Below, piece by piece: positions 5,585 through 11,829 of a stretch of 11,829 nt of DNA. Under the pieces are notes generated by a model, which was given only the letters and a program-made list of their open reading frames with translations, searched no databases and was not told the DNA's origin. Numbering within the stretch: the stretch's first letter is position 1; every line of letters begins with the position of its first letter. The stretch is taken from positions 1 to 11,829 of the forward strand of contig JAJWOJ010000034.1 of the NCBI GenBank assembly GCA_021635425.1, read 5' to 3'. The position numbers and the translations under genes were made by a program. The stretch is from Clostridiales bacterium (GTDB lineage Bacteria > Bacillota > Clostridia > Christensenellales > Borkfalkiaceae).

Positions 5585-7259
5585 CGCTGGCAAAACCACT
5601 CTTTTTAACGCTTTAACGGGCAGAAACGAAAGGGTGGGAAACTGGCACGGCGTTACGGTTGAAAGTTCGTCGGCGGAAAACACGATAAACGGCGTTGAAT
5701 TTATTTTCACCGACGTACCCGGGATATATTCTCTTAAAGAATACGCCGCAGAAGAGGCAAACGCCGCAAAGACGATTTTCGGCGGCAAATTCGACGCGAT
5801 TATAATCGTAACAGAAGCAGACAAGCTTAAACGCGGGCTTAAACTTGTGCGCGAATTACGTTCTTTTCATGCGCCGATTTTGCTGTTTATCAACTTATAC
5901 GGCAGCTTTTCCCGCCGCGGCGGCAGATTAAGCGAAAAAGAGCTTGAAAAAAGCGTCGGCGCGAAAGTTATTTGCGGCGAAGCCGTAAACCGCAAAGACG
6001 TTGAGAAAATAAGGGAGTTTTTAACAGGCAATTTATCCGTTTTGCCGGCTGATAACCGCGATTTCGGCTACATTCAGGCAAAGCCGAAGCTTTCAAAGCT
6101 TGAAAATCTGCTTGTCGGCAAATTCACCGCTCTGCCGATTTTTGCCGCGATTATGCTTTTCTGTTTCTGGCTCGCCTTCGGGGAATCCTCGCCCGTTTCG
6201 CTCATAAGCAGGGCTATAAGTCGATTATTCAACGATTTTATCGGCAATCGGATATATATCGCGCTATATAAAAAGAACTTGTTTTTAGCAAGGCTTATCT
6301 CGGAAGGAATCGTGGGAGGGCTTTCGTCTGTCGCGGAATTCATTCCGCAGATAATGACAGTCTCTTTTTGTCTCGACTTTCTCGACCAATCGGGATACAT
6401 ATCGAGATTGTCGGCATACGCGGACGGGTTTTTAAGAAAATTTTCGCTCAGCGGAAGAAGCGTTTACACTTTATCGTCGGGCTACGGTTGCACCGCCGTT
6501 TCGGCGATTACGGCAAAAGGGATAGACGACGAAAGGGTTAAACTGCGCGCGGTGTTGTCCCTCCCTTTTGTAAGCTGTTCGGCAAAAACGCCCGTTTATT
6601 TTTATATAGCCGAAATCGCTTTCCGCAAATACTCGTTTTTAATAATTTGCGCAGTATATATTCTGTCGCTTATTCTGCCGCTTATTCATTCTCTCATTCT
6701 CTCGAAAACGGCGGCAAAAGGAAGCCCCGAACCGCTTATAGAAGAAATTGCGGATTTTAAAATTCCGAAGCTCTCTACCCTCTCAAAATCCTTGCTAAAA
6801 AACTTTAAAGAGTTTATAATAAAGCTATCCACGGTAGTATTCGCCGTATCGCTTGCCGTATGGCTTGCGATGAGCGTTTCGCCCGATTTAAAGCTTTTAG
6901 CTCCGAACGAGAGTTCTTCGTCCGTTCTCGCGGCGTTCGGAAAACTTCTCGCGCCTGTATTTAAACCGCTCGGACTTGATTGGCGGATTGCCGCCGCGCT
7001 TTTTTCGGGAATATTTGCCAAAGAAAGCATAGTTTCGTCGCTTGCGCTATTATACCCCGAAGGTTTGAACCTTTCAATCGCACGGGGGCTTGCGCTCACG
7101 GCGTTTTGTTATTTTTACACGCCGTGCATAACCGCTTTATCTGCCTTTTCAAAGACGATAGGCAAAAAATACGCGTTTTTGGCGGCATTATATCAACTTC
7201 TGCTCGCAATCGCGGCTATGTATGTTGTATTTTACTTAGTAACCGCTTTCGGCGGATAA
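5535..7259 (+). CDS. feoB: Ferrous iron transporter FeoB-like, with degenerate G4 motif
   Basis: A polytopic membrane protein for Fe(II) uptake with an N-terminal G domain. P-loop GNPNAGKT is at 14-21, the G2 region GNWHGVTVE at 35-43 and G3 DVPG at 60-63. Where FeoB normally has the guanine-specifying NxxD, this protein has N120-L-Y-G123, so the aspartate is missing. The transport half keeps SEGIVGGLSSVAEFIPQ (256-272), GYGC (316-319) without the usual following proline, FVSCSAKTPVY (345-355), the FAKES segment (494-498) and YTPC (528-531). At 574 residues it is shorter than many FeoB proteins (about 650-770). The ATG at 5535 follows GAGG with a 6-base gap, inside the end of feoA. Iron transport is the likely role; normal GTP hydrolysis is doubtful. 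Confidence 0.93.
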   Translation: MAEKIRKKHVLIVGNPNAGKTTLFNALTGRNERVGNWHGVTVESSSAENTINGVEFIFTDVPGIYSLKEYAAEEANAAKTIFGGKFDAIIIVTEADKLKRGLKLVRELRSFHAPILLFINLYGSFSRRGGRLSEKELEKSVGAKVICGEAVNRKDVEKIREFLTGNLSVLPADNRDFGYIQAKPKLSKLENLLVGKFTALPIFAAIMLFCFWLAFGESSPVSLISRAISRLFNDFIGNRIYIALYKKNLFLARLISEGIVGGLSSVAEFIPQIMTVSFCLDFLDQSGYISRLSAYADGFLRKFSLSGRSVYTLSSGYGCTAVSAITAKGIDDERVKLRAVLSLPFVSCSAKTPVYFYIAEIAFRKYSFLIICAVYILSLILPLIHSLILSKTAAKGSPEPLIEEIADFKIPKLSTLSKSLLKNFKEFIIKLSTVVFAVSLAVWLAMSVSPDLKLLAPNESSSSVLAAFGKLLAPVFKPLGLDWRIAAALFSGIFAKESIVSSLALLYPEGLNLSIARGLALTAFCYFYTPCITALSAFSKTIGKKYAFLAALYQLLLAIAAMYVVFYLVTAFGG

Positions 7260-7292
7260 ATTTTATCGGAAGCGACGAAGAATTTATAGACA

Positions 7293-8102
7293 ATGACTGT
7301 TTTTAAAGCACAAAAAGACGGAAAACTTTCCGAAATAATATCAGAAAATTTCAACGGCGCGGCTTCTTATTCGCTTATCATGAAGCTTTTACGCAAAAAA
7401 GACGTAAAAATCAACGGAAAGCGGACGGGAAAAGACGAAAATGTTTCACGAGGCGACGAAATCTGCATTTACGCCGACGTTAAAGACGACCGAGCCGAAA
7501 AAATTCTGTATGAAGACGAGGACATTCTTGTCGCATATAAGCCCAAAGGCATCACGTCGGAAGATTTTTACGAACTTATAAAACAGAAGCGCGAAAACGC
7601 CCGATTTATCCACAGACTTGACAGAAATACGGACGGAATCATGATTTTCGCCCTGACGGAGACGGCAAACGCCGAACTTCTGAAAGGCTTTAAGGAAAGG
7701 ACGTTCAAAAAATACTACAACGCCGCGGTGTGCGGAAAGTTCGAGCAAAAAAGCGGAACGCTCACGGCATACCTTAAAAAGGACAAGGACAAAGCCGAAG
7801 TTAAAATTTTCAAAGAACCTACGGCGGGAGCCGAAAAAATAATCACGAAATATAAGGTTTTAAAAGAAGACGACGAAACGTCTTTAGTCGAAGTCGAACT
7901 CGTAACGGGCAAAACCCATCAGATACGAGCGCACCTCGCATTTGTCGGACACCCCGTCATCGGTGACGGAAAGTACGGCTATAAGTCGATTAACGATAAA
8001 TTTCGAAAAAAAAGTCAGATGCTCACGGCTAAAAAACTCGTACTTAAATTCGATAAATCAAGCCCACTTTACCGGCTCGACGGTAAAACTTTTGAAATAT
8101 AA
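7293..8102 (+). CDS. RluA-family RNA pseudouridine synthase
   Basis: An enzyme that converts a uridine in rRNA or tRNA to pseudouridine. It has an N-terminal S4-like RNA-binding segment (about 15-62, including LIMKLLRKKDVKINGKR), the KPKG motif at 83-86, and the catalytic motif HRLDRNTDG at 107-115 with nucleophile D110. The C-terminal signature TGKTHQIRAHL and VGHPVIGDGKYG is complete. At 269 residues it is compact, with a short gap between KPKG and HRLD. It starts 33 bases after feoB on the same strand and probably shares its transcript; the ribosome site (GAAGAA region) is weak. The RNA target cannot be told from sequence; RluA/RluC/RluD subclasses are not separable here. Confidence 0.93.
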   Translation: MTVFKAQKDGKLSEIISENFNGAASYSLIMKLLRKKDVKINGKRTGKDENVSRGDEICIYADVKDDRAEKILYEDEDILVAYKPKGITSEDFYELIKQKRENARFIHRLDRNTDGIMIFALTETANAELLKGFKERTFKKYYNAAVCGKFEQKSGTLTAYLKKDKDKAEVKIFKEPTAGAEKIITKYKVLKEDDETSLVEVELVTGKTHQIRAHLAFVGHPVIGDGKYGYKSINDKFRKKSQMLTAKKLVLKFDKSSPLYRLDGKTFEI

Positions 8103-8186
8103 AAACCATAATTCACAATTTTTCGCCACTCGATACGGAACAAAGAAATCTTCGAAACGGCGTAAAATATTTCACACGGAGACAAA

Positions 8187-9596
8187 ATGGCAAATACTAT
8201 GCCCGCTAAAAATAAAATAAGAAGCTTCACGGAAGGCTCGCTGTATAAAAGCATTCTGTTTTTCTCGTTGCCGCTTATGGCATCGCAGATTCTGCAGGTT
8301 CTTTTCAACATTTCGGACGTAATCATAGTCGGAAAAGGCATTGCCGATTCTACCGTTCCGGTAGGCGCGGTGGGATCTACAAGCACGCTTTTAACCCTTT
8401 TCACCGGTTTTCTGATAGGCTTAGGCGCGGGAATCAACGTAAAAGTTGCGCAATATCTCGGCGCGAACAAAGATGACGACGTTAAAAAAACCGTAAACAC
8501 CGCGCTTATTTTAAGCGTATGTATGGGTTTGATCATTTTTGCGGCATCGTTTTTCTTCGCCCGCGGAATGCTCGAACTTTTAAAGACAAAAGACGAACTT
8601 TTAGACAAAGCCGTTATATATCTTAAGATATATTCGTGCGGAATGCCCGCCCTGGCGATTTTCAATTACGGGAACGGCGTTTTAAGCGCGGCGGGAGACA
8701 CAAAACGCCCGCTTATCTACCTCACGATTTCGGGTCTTTTAAACATTGCGCTCAACTTGTTTTTCGTTCTCAGGTGCGGTTTGGACGTCGAGGGCGTTGC
8801 CTTGGCAAGCGTAATCACGCAATACCTTTCCGCAATCGCGGTAACCGTAAGGCTTTTAAACGTTAAGGGCGCACACAAACTCGAGTTCAAGGGCTTTTCC
8901 GTAGACAAGAAAAAGACAGGCGAAATTTTGGGTCTGGGAATCCCCGCGGGGCTTCAGAACGCCGTTTTTTCCGTCGCAAACATGTTTATTCAGGTTGGCA
9001 TAAACTCCTTTCCGTATAAAGAAGTTACGGGAATCACCACGGCAATGAACATCGACACCGTTATATATAACGTCATGGCGGCGTTCAACACGGCTTGTTC
9101 GACGTTCATCGGGCAGAACTACGGCGCGGGCAAAAAGAAGCGGGCTTTGCGGTGTTATTTCGTCACCACTCTTTACGCCTGCATAGCGGGATTAGTTTTA
9201 GGCGCATTCGCGGTTTTTAAAGGAGACCTCATCTTGGCTTTATTCGACCCCGACCCCGAAGTTATCGCGGCGGGCATGGAAAAGATGAAAATTATGGGAT
9301 TTTCATTCTGTCTTGCGCCGTTTATGGACAACACGATAGCGGCTTCCCGCGGGATAGGCAAAAGCCTTGTCCCCACGATTATGGTCATTTTAGGCTCGTG
9401 CGTATTCAGAGTTATCTGGATATTTACGATTTTCGCGCAAATCGGAACGATAGTTTCGCTCTTTCTCCTCTACCCGATATCCTGGGCAATAACGGCTATT
9501 GCCGAGATAATTTATTTCGCCATCGCATTTAAAAGAACAAACTTCGCGCCGAAAACGGATATCGCCGTTCTCGAAGCCGACACCGATACTCATTAA
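8187..9596 (+). CDS. MATE-family multidrug/sodium antiporter
   Basis: A cytoplasmic-membrane exporter of the MATE superfamily (NorM/DinF-like), driven by sodium or protons. The start MANTMPAKNKIRSFTEGSLYKS and the first helix SILFFSLPLMASQILQVLFN are typical, as is ISDVIIVGKGI. Twelve hydrophobic segments can be placed, with the second six-helix lobe beginning near residue 245 (EILGLGIPAGLQNAVFSVAN). Motifs GAGINVKVAQYLGA (about 80-93), NYGNGVLSAAGDTKRPL (about 160-176) and STFIGQNYGAGKKKRA (about 308-323) are family hallmarks. The 469-residue length is normal. The ATG at 8187 follows GGAGA with a short gap; 84 bases without a clear terminator separate it from the pseudouridine synthase gene. 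Substrate unknown. Confidence 0.94.
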   Translation: MANTMPAKNKIRSFTEGSLYKSILFFSLPLMASQILQVLFNISDVIIVGKGIADSTVPVGAVGSTSTLLTLFTGFLIGLGAGINVKVAQYLGANKDDDVKKTVNTALILSVCMGLIIFAASFFFARGMLELLKTKDELLDKAVIYLKIYSCGMPALAIFNYGNGVLSAAGDTKRPLIYLTISGLLNIALNLFFVLRCGLDVEGVALASVITQYLSAIAVTVRLLNVKGAHKLEFKGFSVDKKKTGEILGLGIPAGLQNAVFSVANMFIQVGINSFPYKEVTGITTAMNIDTVIYNVMAAFNTACSTFIGQNYGAGKKKRALRCYFVTTLYACIAGLVLGAFAVFKGDLILALFDPDPEVIAAGMEKMKIMGFSFCLAPFMDNTIAASRGIGKSLVPTIMVILGSCVFRVIWIFTIFAQIGTIVSLFLLYPISWAITAIAEIIYFAIAFKRTNFAPKTDIAVLEADTDTH

Positions 9597-9705
9597 CAAT
9601 AAAACACGCTTTTCTCTTAACAACGAATTTCTTTACACGGAAAATACTTCGTTTAAGACTATATGAATTTTATTGGATATATACGATTAAAAAAGGGGTA
9701 CCCGA

Positions 9706-10224
9706 ATGAATTATCAAAAAAACAAAAAGAAAATCATACGCGAACTTTTGCAAAGCTCCGATAAAGATCTTACCGACGAAGAACTTATCGATGAAATTTT
9801 AAGCACAAACGTTACGGAATCGTCAAACAAAAACGAAAAGGCGTCGTTCGGACAAAAAGCCGCCGACGCCGTTGCGAAATTTGCGGGCAGCTGGGCGTTT
9901 ATTTTCAGTTTCGTCGCCGTCATGGCTATATGGATGATTTTAAACGTTCTTCTTGCCGCACACGCTTTCGACGCTTACCCGTTCATACTTTTAAACCTCG
10001 TTCTTTCATGTATAGCCGCAATCCAAGCTCCGCTTATAATGATGAGTCAGAACAGACAGGAAGCAAAGGACAGAAAACGCGCCGAAAACGACTACCGCGT
10101 TAATTTAAAAAGCGAGTTCGTAATCGACGAATTGTACAGAAAACTCGAGCAGGTTTCCGAGAATCAGAAGAAGATTCTTAAACTTCTCGAAAAACCGTCC
10201 GATACCGATAAAAAAGACGACTGA
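9706..10224 (+). CDS. DUF1003 family membrane protein
   Basis: A 172-residue protein with two predicted helices (about 63-85 and 91-114). The core matches DUF1003: FGQKAADAVAKFAGSWAFIF, then IWMILNVL, AYPFILLNLVLSCIAAIQAP and LIMMSQNRQEAKDRKRAENDY (in pieces). The N-terminal 45 residues are charged (KKKIIRELLQSSDKDLTDEE) and the C-terminus (LYRKLEQVSENQKKILKLLE) looks like a short coiled coil, both presumably cytoplasmic. AAGGGG precedes the ATG at 9706 by 9 bases. It lies 109 bases after the MATE gene and ends before an intrinsic terminator, so it may be the last gene of the plus-strand run or a separate unit. The molecular function of the family is not established to my knowledge. Confidence 0.9.
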   Translation: MNYQKNKKKIIRELLQSSDKDLTDEELIDEILSTNVTESSNKNEKASFGQKAADAVAKFAGSWAFIFSFVAVMAIWMILNVLLAAHAFDAYPFILLNLVLSCIAAIQAPLIMMSQNRQEAKDRKRAENDYRVNLKSEFVIDELYRKLEQVSENQKKILKLLEKPSDTDKKDD

Positions 10225-10345
10225 TCGTCGATTTTATCTCCCGCAAAACGCGTAAATACCGACGTTTACTTATCGGTTTTAACTCGGCTATGAACAATTA
10301 AACGATAAAAATATATATCTGTTATAAATCATATAACGTAACGTG

Positions 10346-10388
10346 CGGGCGAGAATTTTTTCGATAAATTCTCGCCCGTCTTGTTTAT
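10346..10388 (+). terminator. Intrinsic terminator after the DUF1003 gene
   Basis: CGGGCGAGAATTT (10346-10358) pairs perfectly with AAATTCTCGCCCG (10366-10378) around a 7-base loop and is followed by TCTTGTTTAT. It closes the plus-strand block that starts with feoA. Confidence 0.8.
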
Positions 10389-10517
10389 ATTATAATTTCA
10401 TGTTTCCGCGATAAGTTTTGTGCGTTTTATTTTATCGTTTTGGCTTTAATATCCGATATGCAAAAATCGCTTTTCTATTTCCGATATAGAAAAGACGTAT
10501 ATCGATTTCAGATACGC

Positions 10518-10550
10518 AAAAAAATCCCGCCGCTTTGCAGCGGGATTTTT
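10518..10550 (-). terminator. Intrinsic terminator of tuf
   Basis: AAAAATCCCGC (10520-10530) pairs perfectly with GCGGGATTTTT (10540-10550). The T-run created on the minus strand follows the stem directly, 50 bases after the tuf stop codon. Because it is flanked by A- and T-runs it could act in both directions. Confidence 0.85.
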
Positions 10551-10600
10551 AAGAGTTTATTTAACTAAACCATAAATAATTTTCAGCTTGCGCTTTAAAA

Positions 10601-11821
10601 TTATTTAACGATCTTAGCAACAACGCCCGATCCAACGGTTCTGCCGCCTTCACGAATAGCGAAACGAAGACCTTCTTCGCATGCGATAGGAGTGATAAGC
10701 GTTACATCGATAGTGACGTGGTCGCCGGGCATAACCATTTCAACGCCTTCGGGAAGTTTGATGGTTCCGGTAACGTCGGTAGTTCTGAAATAGAACTGAG
10801 GTCTGTAGTTGTTGAAGAAAGGAGTATGTCTTCCGCCTTCTTCTTTAGTAAGGACGTAAACCTGTCCGCTGAACTCGGTGTGAGCGTGAACGGAACCGGG
10901 CTTTGCAATAACCTGTCCTCTTTCGATACCGCTTCTGTCGATACCACGAAGAAGAGCGCCGACGTTATCGCCTGCCTGAGCTTCGTCAAGAGTCTTTCTG
11001 AACATTTCAAGACCGGTTATAACGGAAGTGGTGGGCTTATCCTGAAGTCCTACGATTTCAACGGGATCACCAACGTGTGCAACACCTCTTTCAACTCTTC
11101 CGGTTGCAACGGTACCACGACCACTGATCGTGAATACGTCTTCTACAGGAAGAAGGAACGGCTTAGCGTCGTCTCTTTCGGGAGTGGGGATGTAGTTATC
11201 GATAGCATCCATAAGTTCAAGAATGCATTTGCATTCGGGAGCAGCAAGTACTTCTGCATCGGGGCAACCCGAAGAAGCCTTTTCCAAAGCCTTAAGAGCG
11301 GAACCTTTGATGATAGGAGTATCGTCGCCGGGGAATCCGTACTCATCGAGAAGTCCTCTGACTTCCATTTCAACGAGTTCGAGAAGTTCGGGATCGTCTA
11401 CCTGGTCGCATTTGTTAAGGAATACGATGATGTAAGGAACGCCTACCTGACGAGCAAGAAGGATGTGTTCTCTGGTCTGCGGCATCGGACCGTCTGTAGC
11501 GGCAACAACAAGGATTGCGCCGTCCATCTGTGCAGCACCGGTAATCATGTTCTTAACGTAGTCTGCGTGTCCGGGGCAGTCAACGTGTGCATAGTGACGT
11601 TTGTCGGTTTTATACTCAACGTGAGCGGTATTGATTGTAATACCTCTTGCTTTTTCTTCGGGTGCTTTATCGATCTGATCGTATCTCATCTTCTCTGCGT
11701 CACCCTTGCAAGCCATAACCATCGTGATTGCAGCGGTCAAAGTAGTCTTGCCGTGGTCAACGTGTCCGATCGTACCAATGTTTACGTGCGGTAAACTTCT
11801 GTCAAATTTTGCTTTTGCCAT
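10601..11821 (-). CDS. tuf: Translation elongation factor Tu
   Basis: The GTPase that delivers aminoacyl-tRNA to the ribosome. The N-terminus MAKAKFDRSLPHVNIGTIGH leads into GHVDHGKT (19-26), T62 of switch I in RGITINTAHVEY, DCPGH (81-85) and NKCD (136-139), so all GTP-binding motifs are intact. Domains 2 and 3 follow from about residue 215 (FLLPVEDVFTISGRGTVATG) to the normal C-terminus GGRTVGSGVVAKIVK. At 406 residues it is about 11 longer than E. coli EF-Tu, owing to an insert at about 181-199 (KASSGCPDAEVLAAPECKC) at the end of the G domain. Start and stop are both present; only 8 bases lie upstream, so the ribosome site, promoter and any preceding fusA or rps genes are outside the window. 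Confidence 0.98.
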   Translation of the reverse strand: MAKAKFDRSLPHVNIGTIGHVDHGKTTLTAAITMVMACKGDAEKMRYDQIDKAPEEKARGITINTAHVEYKTDKRHYAHVDCPGHADYVKNMITGAAQMDGAILVVAATDGPMPQTREHILLARQVGVPYIIVFLNKCDQVDDPELLELVEMEVRGLLDEYGFPGDDTPIIKGSALKALEKASSGCPDAEVLAAPECKCILELMDAIDNYIPTPERDDAKPFLLPVEDVFTISGRGTVATGRVERGVAHVGDPVEIVGLQDKPTTSVITGLEMFRKTLDEAQAGDNVGALLRGIDRSGIERGQVIAKPGSVHAHTEFSGQVYVLTKEEGGRHTPFFNNYRPQFYFRTTDVTGTIKLPEGVEMVMPGDHVTIDVTLITPIACEEGLRFAIREGGRTVGSGVVAKIVK

Positions 11822-11829
11822 AGTTGTTT

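Larger units (their letters stand above)
10225..10600. other. Non-coding gap between the DUF1003 gene and tuf
   Basis: No gene is supported in this AT-rich 376-base gap. It holds the DUF1003 terminator (10346-10388), three degenerate copies of a sequence like CCGATATGCAAAAA starting 28 bases apart (10453, 10481, 10509), a 9-bp palindrome CTTTTCTAT/ATAGAAAAG (10470-10478, 10486-10494), and the tuf terminator (10518-10550). The stretch 10225-10345 shows nothing convincing. Confidence 0.7.

Noticed and set aside
8103..8186. Terminator or regulatory element between the pseudouridine synthase and MATE genes
   Set aside because: Only AT-rich sequence without a stable stem or convincing promoter was seen.
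9597..9705. Promoter for the DUF1003 gene
   Set aside because: Hexamers such as TTTACA, TATATG and TATATA occur, but no pair has 16-18 base spacing, so no promoter is called.
10453..10536. CRISPR array suggested by the 28-base spacing
   Set aside because: The copies are degenerate, directly adjacent without unique spacers, only three in number, and no cas gene is nearby.
10718..11794. A 358-codon plus-strand ORF opposite tuf
   Set aside because: It is the antisense shadow of the highly biased tuf gene; the minus strand encodes an unmistakable EF-Tu.

Overview
The window looks like a chromosomal segment of a low-to-mid GC Gram-positive bacterium, most likely an uncultured member of the Clostridia. 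That assignment rests on an Rrf2-nifS-nifU operon of clostridial layout, an ECF-type thiamine S-component (ThiT) under a TPP riboswitch, consensus sigma-A type promoters and many intrinsic terminators. The taxonomic call is an inference. Both ends are cut: the first gene lacks its 5' part, and the window stops 8 bases upstream of the last gene (tuf).

Layout. Positions 2-1267 (+) hold the C-terminal part of an archaeal-type AAA ATPase with a PD-(D/E)xK-like C-terminal domain. A bidirectional nested terminator separates it from a minus-strand iron-sulfur operon: rrf2 regulator (3344-2913), cysteine desulfurase (2956-1769) and IscU/NifU scaffold (1766-1365), with overlapping or abutting ends. 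This operon has a TTGACA-17-TATAAT promoter with a perfect 10-bp inverted repeat just after the predicted transcription start, probably the autoregulatory Rrf2 operator. Upstream of it lies a strong minus-strand terminator and then a 301-bp non-coding element bounded by a perfect 24-bp inverted repeat. The element contains two further long hairpins and would fold as a three-way junction; it is the most unusual object in the window.

Next comes a minus-strand thiamine transporter S-component with an additional five-helix N-terminal membrane region (5024-3906), preceded by a TPP riboswitch, its terminator and its own promoter. Divergently on the plus strand run feoA, feoB, an RluA-type pseudouridine synthase, a MATE exporter and a DUF1003 membrane protein, ending in an intrinsic terminator. 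Beyond a short AT-rich, repeat-bearing gap, the elongation factor Tu gene (11821-10601) reads back on the minus strand into its own terminator.

Functionally, three neighbouring units concern iron, sulfur and thiamine: Fe-S cluster assembly, ferrous iron uptake and thiamine uptake. The remainder is translation (EF-Tu, pseudouridine synthase) and membrane functions. No phage genes, transposase, CRISPR array, tRNA or rRNA was seen. The FeoB lacks the usual NxxD guanine-specificity motif, and the 3585-3885 element together with the leader of the rrf2 operon deserves most follow-up.
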